Shown in pieces: positions 11,128 to 22,337 of a DNA stretch of 64,000 nucleotides. Origin of the DNA: Rhizoclosmatium globosum (taxonomy: Eukaryota > Chytridiomycota > Chytridiomycetes > Chytridiales > Chytriomycetaceae); assembly GCA_002104985.1 (NCBI GenBank), contig MCGO01000199.1:1-64000 (forward strand), read 5' to 3'. A program made the position numbers and the translations under genes. The notes below the pieces were generated by a model that did not search any database, was not told where the DNA came from, and saw only the letters and a list, made by a program, of their open reading frames with translations. Position 1 is the first letter of the stretch. Each line of letters starts with the position of its first letter.

Positions 11128-11346
11128 TTAAAATACCACAAGGTAAAAGTCCAGTGGCTCTCTGGTCATGACATTATTGTTGGTTGTATTTTGAGTTGTG
11201 GCGATACTGTCGTTTTTGGAATCGGTTGCGGGTGTCTTGAACGATGGAGCTTGTGTTGTTGTCGCACCATTCCATCGATTTAGCCAGCTAGAATCAAAGA
11301 ATCGGCGAAGCTCTCTTAAAGGTGTGTGTCGAATAAACGGATTCAT
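11128..11346 (-). CDS. Small protein, possible member 3 of the trio
   Basis: A 72-residue minus-strand frame, convergent with the previous gene. It starts NPFIRHTPLRELRRFFDSSW, close in character to HRISHLFDSS of member 1 and to the FFSRW start of member 2. The middle is Thr/Asn-rich and it ends LDFYLVVF. The resemblance is confined to two short motifs and could be chance. The frame has no internal homologue that I recognise. Confidence 0.35.
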   Translation of the reverse strand: MNPFIRHTPLRELRRFFDSSWLNRWNGATTTQAPSFKTPATDSKNDSIATTQNTTNNNVMTREPLDFYLVVF

Positions 11347-11470
11347 TCTAATGTAGTTTCGTTCCTTGAAAATTACAACGATTTCGCCTCAAAGTCAGAT
11401 GCATTCATAACCTGTCATAATCCGAATTTGCTAATATTTAATGTTTATTCTTACAATATCTTCAGAAATC

Positions 11471-13059
11471 TTAAGGTTTGAATACAAAGTCAAGTCTGTT
11501 GCTTCCCTTATCTTTTGTCGTTGCGTCGTAGTCAGCCTTCTCATCTTGTGATTTAGAGTTCCACACAGCGGCTCTCTGCCTGTTGAGACGAATGTACAAG
11601 AACTTTTGGTTGATCCACAGCAGAATCGTGGTGGCAACAAATCCGATAATGATATAGTTTCCGGTATGGAATCTTGGAGCATCACTAGCTTGGTAGATTT
11701 GAGCAGCATACGTTCCATAAATATTGGCAGCAGCGATAATGAGGCCAGAAGCGACTGTACGTTTTCCAATGGGGCCAGTGTTTTCAGACATCCATGCAAT
11801 GTTGAGTGGGTGGACAAATGGAGCACCGGAAATGATGAATGTGATGAAGTACGAAACGCCTCTTGGTGCATCGTCAGGCACAAACTCGAGAAGTAAGAAT
11901 CCAATCAACAACCAAGTGTTGGCAAAGACTCCGTGCCAACCACGTTCCCCTCTTCTATCAGAGTGCCAGGTCAGCGTAGTCATTGTAATAAATCCAAGAA
12001 TCGCATTTGGAGCAGTCAACGCATTCGCAACATACACGTTGAAACCGAAGGAGTTGATGATGGATGGCAAGTAAGTTCCGTATGGCGTCAAGTAAGTCAA
12101 TCCCAGAAGCGTAATGATCAAGTGTCCCCAGACCTTGTAGTCCACAAGAGTCTCCCACACATCATTCAGCGTAACTCTCGACTCATACTGCAACTTCAAG
12201 ATATCGTCACGCACGACTCTCGTAACAGCAATATGACTCTGTCGAGAATCCAACCACCCGCCAAAATTCAAAAACCCATCCTTAGTATGGAATGGCGATT
12301 TTGGTAAAGCCTGCGACAACCCAACTGCAGCAATAATCGTAATAATACCATCAACAATAAACAACCACCTCCAACCATTCAACCCATTCACACCCTCCAA
12401 CTGCAAAAGCCCCGACGCCATCAACCCAGACACAGCAGAAGCACAAGTCTGCACACCCCAGAACCACGACAACCGCGTCGCAAGCTCGTTCTTCTTGTAA
12501 AACGATCCAAGATACACAAGCGTCGCTGGAATCACACCTCCCTCCGTCAACGCAATCAAGGCTCGAATCAAGTAATACTGACTCGTGTCTTTAATAAACC
12601 CATGTCCAAGCGTCACGAGGCCCCACGAAAACACCATAGCAGGAATAACCTTGTGTGGACCAAACCGCTTGGCAAGGATAGACCCGAAGAAGGCGGCGAT
12701 GGAAAAGAGGACGGCGTACATGGACCCAGCGTTGTTGATAACCGTGATAGTAAACCCAAGGTTCTTTGGGAGTCCACCTGAAATTGCGTTGGAGATGTTG
12801 GTACGGTCCATGTTGAGTACAAAGGTGGAGAAGAGGATCCAAGGCATGAAGCGAGTCTGTAAACGTTATGACAGCGTAAGTTATCAACTCAAAAGGATTG
12901 AAGGATTGAACTCACATCAATCAAACGTCGAACACGGGTCTCCTCGTCTTCAGTGTACTCCAACCCAGCATCGTACCCCTCAACAGTAGCAGACAACTGG
13001 ACCTCTTCAGGAAGCACAACAACCTTATCCTTCTCGGCAGGAACAACAATATTCGACAT
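11471..13059 (-). CDS. MFS permease of the anion:cation symporter (Dal5/Soa1-like) family
   Basis: Two exons, 12916-13059 and 11471-12856, joined across a 59-nt intron, give 509 residues. The acidic N-terminus ends with the family's RVRRLID before the first membrane segment (MPWILFSTFVLNMDRTNISNA). About twelve hydrophobic segments follow, with the ALTEGG and PATLVYLGSFY loop typical of fungal allantoate-permease-like transporters, and a tail ending RLDFVFKP. It should sit in the plasma membrane and take up an organic anion. It is divergent from a TauD-type dioxygenase 393 bases away, which favours a sulfonate or other sulfur compound, as for yeast Soa1; this is inference. A close paralogue lies at 36190-37777. 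Confidence 0.88.
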
Positions 13060-13452
13060 GATAGCGATACACTATATTGACTGCCAATTGACGAACCAGA
13101 GACCTCCCTTTTATCGAAATCATCGCTACCCGCACGTGCATATCTACGAAAATGGCGTCACCCACTGATGAATGGAAAACGAAACCTGCAAATAGGGCTA
13201 TTTCTCATCACACGTGGAAATGGTGTCATGAAGTGGCTTGATTATGTGATACAAGGACGATTTTCGAGGTTGCACGTGCGGAAAGCGCAATGTTGTTAAA
13301 CGCGTTCGTCAAGTTGTTACATTTGTTTGTCGGTTGTTTGCATTGTTGTTTGGAATGCGTGCTGATTGTGCCATCGATAGCGAAATCATTGGAGGGTTTA
13401 AGAGACCAAAATTTAGGATGTCTTGGATCAACGAAAAAAGAACGTGTACAAT
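13060..13452. promoter_or_regulatory. Divergent promoter with three CACGTG boxes
   Basis: The region between the permease and dioxygenase starts contains CACGTG at 13133-13138, 13211-13216 and 13273-13278. The outer two are GCACGTGC. The same GCACGTGC octamer lies at 37846-37853 upstream of the second permease. CACGTG is the site of Cbf1/Pho4-type bHLH factors; in yeast Cbf1-Met4 uses it in the sulfur regulon. Co-regulation of the pair is inferred. Confidence 0.55.
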
Positions 13453-14658
13453 ATGACTGTCGCACAACTCGAAGACGCTACCGCTGCCCTTTCTCTCAAG
13501 AGACAGGAACTCAAGGTTCAACCACTTCAAAGAAACTTCAGCATCGACGCCCTTTACCCAAACTTTAAGCTTCAGCCTCACATTGGTACCGAGTTTAAGG
13601 AAGGGTGGGTCCTCAACTTAAAGCCTCTTTCCAACTAACAGATGTTGTTGAACTATAGTATCCAGATCCGTGATATCCTCAATGCCAAACTCTGATGAGC
13701 TCCTTTTCGACCTTGCTGTTCTCATTGCCGAGAGAAACTGAGAAACCAGGACATCACTTTTGAGGAGCAAAAGGAGTTTGCTGACCGTCTCGGTAAAGCC
13801 GCAGGAAAGCCAGCCACCTCCGGACTTCACTCCCACCCAATCAGTGATTCTGCCGATGAGTTTGGAGACAAGAACTTCAAGATTTCTTCAGAGCAAGGAA
13901 AGAAGTTTGGCCAAGTTTACGGTGGTGGTACGGAATTCCAGTCTCGTGCATGGCACTCTGAGTAAGATTCTCTCACCACTAAACCATAATAATCTAACAT
14001 TTAACTTTAAAGCATCACCTTCGAGCCAATACCCTCCGACTACGCCGTCCTCCGTCTCCGCGAAGCCCCACCTGAAGGCGGTGACACGCTCTGGGCCAGC
14101 GCCTACGAAGTCTACGACCGTCTTTCCCCCGCATTCCAAAAGTTCCTCGAAGGCCTCACCGCCACCCACACCGGTTCCGGCTTCCTCGCCCTCCACGCTG
14201 TCGGCTTCGCAAAGCTGAACCCTGGTCCACGTGGCGCACCTGAACTCGTTGGCACTTCCCTCACTACTGTCCACCCAGTCATCCGCACTAATCCAGTCAC
14301 AGGCTGGAAGGGCGTCTTCGTGAATGCAGGGTTCACAAAGCGAATCAACGAGCTGTCGAAAGATGAGTCTGATATTGTCCTGAACCACCTTTACAGCCTT
14401 GTTGTGCAGAACCATGATTTGCAAGTCCGTTTCCGTTGGAATAAGCATGATGTTGCTGTTTGGGACAACCGTTCGTCGTACCACTCTGCCACTACTGATT
14501 TCGATGCGGACTTGTACCGTCGTACTGGTGAACGTTCTACTTCTCTTGGTGAACGTCCATACTTTGATGCCAACTCGACGTCACGTCGTGAGGCACTTGG
14601 ATTGGCTCCTCCTGCGGCACGCCGTGCTCACTTGGCGTCATTGGCAGCAAAAGCTTAG
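13453..14658 (+). pseudogene. TauD/TfdA-type alpha-ketoglutarate dioxygenase, frame-damaged
   Basis: Exons 13453-13604, 13659-13961 and 14013-14658, with introns of 54 and 51 nt. The product would be a non-haem Fe(II)/2-oxoglutarate dioxygenase acting on taurine or related sulfonates, releasing sulfite. The iron ligands are visible: His and Asp in WHSD (split by intron 2) and the distal His in SSYHSAT. The downstream Arg (RRTGER) is present. Near 13687-13689 one extra A shifts the frame, and near 13731-13741 a small deletion (about ten bases, removing the expected VVFF) shifts it back, leaving a TGA at 13693-13695. So it is a slightly broken gene, or it carries consensus errors. The rest is intact. 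Confidence 0.75.
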
Positions 14659-14992
14659 AAAAGACTTTTTGTTAACTTAGTTCTATAGTTAGCCAAGTTA
14701 CTGTATTAAGAAAATAAACAACTCCTTGGCATTGTACTTTGATTTTGGCGTAGCGAATCAGGGAAAAGCATACTTAAAAAGATATGCAACTTATGTTTTC
14801 GTGAGTACGTGTCGTTGATTGTGGCTAGTTCTCGCTAAGTTCTGAAACTGAGGCGGGATAGTTTTTTTCATTAATTTTAATAAAATTGTAATGCGGTATT
14901 ACAAATTAGAACATTGGAGATCGGAAAAAGCTCCTTTCCCTCAGTACAAAAGCTTCTTATCTCAAGCATACACCAAAAAAATTACATTCAAA
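14659..14992. other. Intergenic, promoter of propeller A
   Basis: No gene seen. A short AT-rich stretch near 14860-14895 precedes the propeller gene start; nothing else stands out. Confidence 0.4.
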
Positions 14993-16379
14993 ATGGGTTT
15001 TTCTTTTGCATCCTTCAATCTGTTCGCATCTAGTGCGACCACGCCAGTTACCCCAAAAGTTGCTCCAGCAAGCGTTGTTGCATTTCAAAACGGTTGGCCC
15101 TGCGCTCAAAAACGTGACATCTACAAACTAATCCTGTTTATTAGCTGCCAGCGGCACAAGTAATGTCATCGTTGGAATAGCCCCAGACAACTCCATCTGG
15201 TGGAAACCTTCAATCACATACAGTGGCTGGCTCCCTTCCTCAGGCGGCGCTCGCGCAAAAGATTTGGTTCAACTACCTGATCAGTCGTTTGTCATGGTAG
15301 GAACTGACAACAACCTTTATACATGTCCTGGAATTTCTGTTTGGTTGCCATGCAATCAAGTTCCAAATTCCGGAAGCGTCAAGTCCATCGAGCAGTTCAA
15401 CGATGGAACCTTTTTGGGAGTCGGTATGGACAATAACTTGTATACCCGCACAAGCATTGGTGCATCCTGGAATTGGGTAGAAAACTCCGGGTCTGTTGTC
15501 GATGTCACGATTTTGTCTGGCGGCGGAATTCTTGGGACGGCACCAGACGGAAACCTCTACCTCAGACCAACCCTCTATCAAAACTGGGTCCTCATCTCTG
15601 GAGGCTGTTGTGTTGTAAGCACTACCCAGATGCTTGATGGATCCATCCTAGGTGTCGGGCCAGACCAAGCTTTATACAAAAAAGCAACTCTCAACGATAA
15701 CTGGGTATATTTGCCAAACTCAAACTCCATAGTTTCTGTCGGGATCGCACCCGTCAATGGTATCATGTTTTCTCCTGTTCTGATTGGAATTGCCCCCGAC
15801 AAGAGCCTTTGGGGAAAATCCACCAAAGACCTGTCGTCTTGGTGGATCCAGCTTCCAGGAGGCCTCCGCGCATTGGATTTAGTTCAACTTTACACAGCCT
15901 CATTTTTAGTGGTTGGCACTGATTACCAATTGTACGATTGCAAATCGCCATTGAGTACTGATTGCAGATTGATTGCCAATTCTGGAAGCGTCAAAAGCAT
16001 TCAGCATCTGACGCCAAGCGCTTCACCATCTGATATGAAGTTTGCAGGTGTAGGATTAGACAACCAAGTATACACGCGTACAGGTATCGACGGAACTTGG
16101 AGTCTAGTACAGAATGCTGGAACCGTTGTGGATGTGACCAGTTATCAAGGATTGCTTTATGGAACAGCACCAGATGGAACCATGTATACAAAGAAGGACT
16201 TGAACGACCCGTGGGTTTACGTTCCCAACTCTTGTTGTGTTATTTCGACGGGTGTTGCGCCAGATGGTTCTCTGTTTGGAGTCGGAACTGATAACGCGGT
16301 GTACAAGTGGCAAGGGCAAGGTTGGAATTACATTCAAAATTCGCAAACTGTTATTGCAGTCACAGGTTCTTGGATTTAG
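14993..16379 (+). CDS. Tectonin-type beta-propeller protein A (no signal peptide)
   Basis: Exons 14993-15092 and 15145-16379 give 444 residues; the intron (52 nt) has a weak donor, GTTGGC. The protein is built of about ten half-blade repeats of the form GxxxDxxLY....W..V.NS.xVVxVT, with conserved GGCCV or SCCV turns, as in tectonin/tachylectin-2-like propellers that bind glycans. The N-terminus (FNLFASSATTP) is not a signal peptide, unlike the related genes at 32374, 39904 and 41638. The next gene is a close tandem duplicate. The intron lies after an Asn codon in phase 1, the same place as in all five family members here. Ligand unknown. Confidence 0.8.
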
Positions 16380-16574
16380 TCATTCTATAAAATAAATACA
16401 ATACTTATATTTGTCTGTGTCAAGTCGTCGGGGGAAAATGTATTCGTAATTTAAGATGGACAATATTTTTTGGGGGGTAGAGTAAAGTGGAGATCGGCAA
16501 AATGCTCAACACACCTCAGTATAAATATAATGTTGCTTTATTACAAGAGCGCATTCAGAAAACAAACAAAAAAT

Positions 16575-17886
16575 ATGCGCTTTTCATTCGCACCCTTGAA
16601 TCTTTTCGCCTCCAGCGTTACAACGCCTGAAACCACCAAACTCACCCCCGCCAATATTGTCGCGTTCCAAAACGGTAAGTCATCTCATTTCTTAAACGTA
16701 TGACTTATTCATTCCAGCGGCCGGCGGTACAAGTTCTGCCATCATTGGCATAGCGCCTGACAATTCCATCTGGTGGAAACCCACCTTCACATTCAACGGC
16801 TGGCTCCCTTCTTCAGGCGGTCCTCGAGCAAGAGACTTGGTACAACTATCCAATCAATCCTTCGTAATCATAGGAACCGACAACACCCTATACACATGCC
16901 CCGGCATTTCCGTCTGGGCACCCTGCAACCAAGTCCAGAACTCTTACACACGCTCAAATATTAACGCACCTTGGACCTGGATTCAAAATTCCGGTTCCGT
17001 TATCGACGTCACAATCCTCTCCAGCGGCGCCATCCTAGGCACAGCGCCAGACGGAAACCTATACATCAGATCAACTCTCTACCAGAACTGGTACCCAATC
17101 TCAGGTGGTTGCTGCGTAATCAGCACAACCCAACTAATCGACGGCTCCATCGTTGGGGTTGGTCCCGACCGATCCTTGTACAAGAAACAAACTTTGAACG
17201 ACAATTGGGTATACGTGCCGAAATCAAGTTCAGTTATATCCGTCATTGCTGCACCTGTGAAAGGAATTCCTCTTGCGTCTGTTCTCATTGGAATAGCACA
17301 AGACAACACTCTTTGGGGGAAGTCGACGAAAGACCTTTCATCAAGCTGGATCCAACTGCCCGGTGGTCTCCGAGTGTTGGATTTCGTGATGCTCTATTTG
17401 ACAACGTTTCTTGTCATTGGAACGGATTATAAGCTGTACGATTGCAAAACGATTCTCAGTGGAGACGGTTGTGTTCCAGTTGCCAATCCTGGTCTTATGA
17501 AGAGTATTCAGCATCTCACGCCAACGGCTTCATCGTCTGAAATGAAATTTGCCGGTGTTGGTTTGGATAACCAAGTTTACACGCGTACAGGTGTTGAAGG
17601 AACTTGGAGTCTTGTTCAAAATGCTGGAACTGTTGTGGATGTGACCAAGTATGGAGACTTGCTTTATGGAACAGCACCAGATGGAACAATGTATACAAAG
17701 AAGGACTTGAACGACCCGTGGGTTTACGTTCCCAACTCATGCTGCGTTATGTCGACGGGTGTTGCGCCAGATGGTTCTCTGTTTGGAGTCGGAACCGATA
17801 ACGCGGTGTACAAGTGGCAAGGACAGGGATGGAGTTATGTTCAAAATTCTCAAGCAGTTGTTAAAGTGACAGGTGCTTGGGTTTAG
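16575..17886 (+). CDS. Tectonin-type beta-propeller protein B, missing a half blade
   Basis: Exons 16575-16674 and 16718-17886 give 422 residues. It is very similar to protein A just upstream, with the same 100-nt first exon and phase-1 intron. After CNQVQNS about 24 residues present in A (SGSVK to MDNNL) are absent, without loss of frame, so one half-blade is lost and propeller closure may differ. The remaining repeats and the paired Cys turns are intact. It has no signal peptide. A tandem duplicate; function is inferred from fold only. Confidence 0.78.
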
Positions 17887-18051
17887 TTAGTTCAAGGTTG
17901 ATATCAAATAAAGGAACATCATTTATCAACTTTGATGGAAATGACTTGCACAAAGTCTATTTAAGAAAATACATAACGGCGGGGATTTATTGAGGAACTA
18001 AACATTCTCAAACGATGCAAAACAGAAAGAAAAGCTCATGAAGTAAGAACC

Positions 18052-20496
18052 TTACATCATACCACCCATTCCTCCCATACCACCCATTCCGCCCATACCA
18101 CCCATAGGTGGGGCAGCTCCAGCCTTTGGTGGCGCATCAACAATCATAGCCTCAGTAGTAACCAAAAGCGAAGCAACACCAGAAGCATCAACAAGCGCAG
18201 TTCTCACAACCTTCAAAGGATCAATAATACCAGCCTTGATCATATCAACGTACTCTCCAGTCGCAGCGTTGAATCCGTTGTTGAAGTTCTCCTTGCTTCC
18301 ATCAAAGCTCTCCAAGAGACGTCCAGCAACGACAGCACCCTCGCCACCAGCGTTGTCAACGATAGTCTTGCATGGAGCGAGGATCGCCTTTCGGACAATG
18401 TCGATACCAAGGTTCTGGTCAAAGTTCTCTCCACGCAGATCGGCAATGAGCTTGGAAGACTTGAGGAGAGCCGTACCTCCACCTGGAACGATACCTTCCT
18501 CAACAGCAGCGCGGGTAGCACAGAGAGCGTCGTCGTAGCGGTCCTTCTTTTCACCGACTTCGACTTCAGAGTGTCCACCGACCTTGATGACAGCAACACC
18601 GCCAGAGATCTTGGCGAGACGCTCTTGGAGCTTCTCCTTCTCGTAGTCGGAGGTGGTGGCGGCAATGAATTCACGGATTTGCTCAGCGCGCTGGGCGATA
18701 GCGTCCTTGGAACCGGCACCGTTGAGGAAGGTGGTGTTGTCCTTGGTGATGGTGGCAGAAGCGGCAGATCCGAGGTCTTCGAAGGTAGCCTTGTCAAGCT
18801 TAACGTCGAGGTCATCAGAGAAGACGGTACCGCCGGTGAGGACGGCCATGTCAGCAAGGATGGACTTGCGGTTGTCACCGAATCCTGGAGCCTTGACACA
18901 GGCAACTTGGAGCTGACCACGGAGCTTGTTGAGGATACAGGCAGCAAGGGCCTCTCCGTCAATGTCTTCAGCGATGATCAAGAGTGGGCGACGACGGGTG
19001 GCGGCCTGCTCAAGAGTTGGAAGAATGTCCTGGAGCTGGGAAATCTTCTTCTCGGAGAGGAGGATGAGTGGCTTCTCGAACTCAACCTTCTGGGAGCGAG
19101 TGTCGGTGATGAAGTATGGGGAGATGAATCCACGGTCGAAACGCATACCTATGCAAGATGGTAAGTGGTGTTGACACATACGATATACCTTAAAAAAGCG
19201 AGACGCGTACCTTCGGTAATCTCCAACTCATCCTCCATAGTCTTTCCCTCCTGAACAGTGATAACACCTTCTTTGCCAACCTTCTCCATAGCTTGAGCAA
19301 TAAGACCACCAACGTGCTTGTCACCGTTAGCAGAGATGGTAGCAACCTGAGCAACTTCCTCAGAGGTAGTGATGATACGTCTGTTGGCATGGAGGTGCTT
19401 GACAACGTGGTCAACGGCAAGCTGAACACCCTTTCTCAAGTCCATTGGGTTGACTCCAGCAGCAACGTTCTTCAAACCCTCAACAAAGATGGCACGGGTG
19501 AGGACGGTGGCCTGTTTTCATTTGTTATTAGTGGTGGAATTCTAAGAAGTGGTGGGGGGCTGTTGTCTTCCAGGTCGCTATGCTCAACACACATGCAAAA
19601 CTCAGTTCATAATTCGCCAGTTCCTTAAGGGGTTCAAGAAGGCCCTAGGGGTTTGTCTGCATTCTAACAAGCTTCTCTTTTAGATTTCATTTCGCTCCAG
19701 TTGTCTAGTCAACTTTGCATTCCTTTCTTTGCTCACTTCGCTCGCTACCCATCCTTTTTCGAAATGGTTTCGATATCAGTCCGTTTCCGTATGGTCGCGT
19801 TCCCTCGTTCACTCCATCTTCATCTTCACCAATCCTAAGATACAGCTCACTTGAAGGTATCAGAAACATACCGTAGTAGTACCGTCACCAGCAATCTCGT
19901 TAGTCTTGTTTGCAACATCCTGAACGAGACGGGCACCCAAGTTCTCCATCTTGTCTTCAAGAACAATAGACTTTGCAACAGTGACACCGTCCTTGGTAAT
20001 CTTTGGAGCACCGTAAGCTTGTTCTAATTGAATGAATCCATTGGTTAGTTTACATAATCGAATTTCAATTGTTGGATGACGTGGGGATCCAAAAGCTTTT
20101 GTGGCACACACCCAACCAACTTCACTTCAGTTTTTCGATCGACGCGCAACCCTTTCTTTTCCTTGTTCTTCGACTCATCCCCCAAATGCATCTTTCTCCT
20201 AGTTCGGGCTGATCCTCGATCCCAACCAAGCAACCTTTCGCCCGATCCAACGTCACCACGGCATCGCAACTACAAGCTGAGCACCAAACCAGAAACCTAC
20301 CAATGATAACATTTCTTCCCTTAGGCCCAAGGGTCACCGCAACCGCCTTCGCAAGGATCTCGACACCTCTCGCAAGCGCCTGGCGTCCCTCGTTTCCAAA
20401 TGAGATTTCCTTGTGACCCGCAAATGAACGCGAAGGAACAAGTCGGGCCGCACTGCGAATCGGAGAAGTCTTTGATGATGATAGCACTCGGAGCAT
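18052..20496 (-). CDS. HSP60: Mitochondrial chaperonin Hsp60 (GroEL-type)
   Basis: Exons 20301-20496, 19872-20023, 19211-19511 and 18052-19148 give 581 residues in one frame. It folds imported proteins in the mitochondrial matrix with ATP and the Hsp10 lid. The N-terminus is a basic presequence ([25 protein letters not shown]). Group I chaperonin motifs follow: [31 protein letters not shown], and near the end GIVPGGG. The tail is the diagnostic GGM repeat ([10 protein letters not shown]). Introns 1 and 2 are long for this genome (277 and 360 nt). It is transcribed divergently from HSP10, 125 bases away. Confidence 0.97.
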
Positions 20497-20621
20497 TGCT
20501 TTTTGGGTTTTGTTTTTGTTTGCTGTTTTTCGTCAAAGTTCTTTTTTGGGTGGGTGGTTCCGACTTGTTCCATTGCATTCGTTGCTTTCAAATCATAAAC
20601 TAAAAAAAGTGCAAAAAAGAA
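20497..20621. promoter_or_regulatory. Bidirectional HSP60/HSP10 promoter
   Basis: Only 125 bases separate the two start codons, so both chaperonin genes must share regulatory sequence, as in animals. Two TTCC blocks lie near 20559-20572, but I do not see a clean three-unit heat shock element. Confidence 0.75.
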
Positions 20622-21088
20622 ATGTCATCTGCGATCAAGAAGATTGTTCCTTTGTTTGACAGGGTTCTCATTCAACGTGTGAAGGCTGCTGAGGTACTAC
20701 TTTGTTTGTCTTTCTTTCTTTGTTAGGGATTGCTTCGATTGGTGGGACACAATAGCCCTAACTCTTTTCTCTACAACCCCAAAAAACTACATAGCGAACT
20801 GCCTCCGGTCTTTTCATCCCAGAGAAGGCCCAGGAGACTCTCAACGAGGGTTTGGTCGTTGCCGCTGGTCCAGGTGCTGCCGACAAGGTAAAACGAGAAC
20901 TCCTCCCCCTCTTCTCTCCCTCAAGAAAACTAACTCCTGCACGCGCTTAGAACGGTAACATCCAACCACTCGCCCTCAAGGTCGGCGACAAGGTTCTCCT
21001 CCCTCCATACGGTGGAAACACTGTCAAATTCCAAGGAGAGGAGTTCTTGCTCTACACTGACAAGGAGATTTTGGCAAAGTTGGAGTAA
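20622..21088 (+). CDS. HSP10: Mitochondrial co-chaperonin Hsp10 (GroES-type)
   Basis: Exons 20622-20693, 20795-20887 and 20951-21088 give 100 residues, the usual family length. It caps the Hsp60 ring in the mitochondrial matrix. Family features are clear: PLFDRVLI near the start, the mobile loop region (AAERTASGLFIPEKAQE), VVAAGPGA, and a C-terminal KVLLPPYGG..VKF and EEFLLY.DKEILA pattern. Its divergence from HSP60 gives matched expression of the two partners. Confidence 0.96.
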
Positions 21089-21460
21089 ATCAAATCTTCT
21101 GGATTGTTTTTTGAGCAGGATTTGTTGATGGTGGTGGTCGTGGTGGTTGGTTGCATATATGTATTTCTTTGGTTTTGATGAAGGTGAGTTTCTGGATGCC
21201 ATGGAGTGAAGAGCGAAAATGGAGCGAAGATGGAGCCAGCGGGCATACGCGAACAGGTGGAAACTGTCATCGCTGAGGAGCGATACGGATTGATGTGGGA
21301 ACATTGTAGGAAAGGACAAATAGCAAGTGACGAAACCAAGTCGAAAGAAATCAAGCTACGTGCGCGGAAAGAAATCATAAAGCCGAAAACCACGGTGCAA
21401 TGAATAGATGCATGAGCATTTCAATGCTGACACCTTCCCCTCTCCCCACTCTCCAAACAA

Positions 21461-22150
21461 GATGACCTTCTATAAAAGTATATACCAATTGTTCCTTCTG
21501 AGTTAATTTCATGAGGTCACAAAGAAAATGCGTCTGATTTCCCTTCCCCTCATTCTTCTCCCCTTTTTATCGTCTTGAAAACGCGTTTATGCTAACCCCC
21601 GACTTTCTTTCTCCTCTAGATTCCAAAATAAACGGTTCAATGTTACATAAAATTCATCCGTCTATTTCCTAGTTTCGATTCTTCTCTGACATACGTCCCA
21701 CGAAGAAGTCACTCCAAACATTGTGCAACAAGAAACAACAACTCCCAACCCACTCTCCTCTACCTCTTCATCCTTGTCTCCCCCCAACACCTTCAATCAA
21801 CAGGATGACCTTCTATAAAAGTATATACCAATTGTTCCTTCTGAGTTCATATCATGAAGTCACACAGAAAATGCGTCTGGCCACATCTTCCACCTCCTTC
21901 TATCATCTGAATACTCCTAGAACGTGTGATTCTAACCCAACATACACGTTTAGATTAGAAATACGCGTGTGACTAGTTCGTGTATGCCCATGAAGGCCTT
22001 TATTTAATTTTCACGAGGGTAAGTTCTTCGACTCATATCATCTCCCATCCGCTCTCCGTCCTCAATCAACAGGATGACCTTCTTTAAAGATATACCAATT
22101 GTTCCTTCTGAGTTCATTTCATGAAGTCATACAGAAAATGCGTCTGATTC
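21461..22150 (+). repeat. Three dispersed copies of a 78-bp repeat
   Basis: Copies lie at about 21461-21538, 21804-21880 and 22074-22150, all in the same orientation, separated by unrelated CT-rich sequence. Each starts GATGACCTTCT and contains a shared core (CCAATTGTTCCTTCTGAGTT) and an end AGAAAATGCGTCTG. Copies 2 and 3 also share the preceding TCAATCAACAG. Each has GATGA, internal CTGA, CATGA(A/G) and, in copies 1 and 3, a final CTGA, an arrangement reminiscent of box C/D snoRNAs, but the C box is imperfect. No coding frame is shared. The rest of 21089-22337 holds nothing else that I can name. Confidence 0.75.
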
Positions 22151-22337
22151 TACCTTAACTTCCCCTTGCCTCCTTCTTTGGAAAATAGTTGTATTCTAAC
22201 CTCGGCTTTCATTTAGGTTTCTTTTGATAGGGCATCGCCTTCATTTGATATGAAATTTCGATTTAATCATGTTTACGGCCACTTCTGTCGTGCTGCTCAG
22301 AATCTGCCTAATTAAAAAACATTCATCGCGATACATT

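Noticed and set aside
20497..20621. Heat shock element in the chaperonin promoter
   Set aside because: Only isolated TTCC blocks are seen; three alternating nGAAn units are not present.
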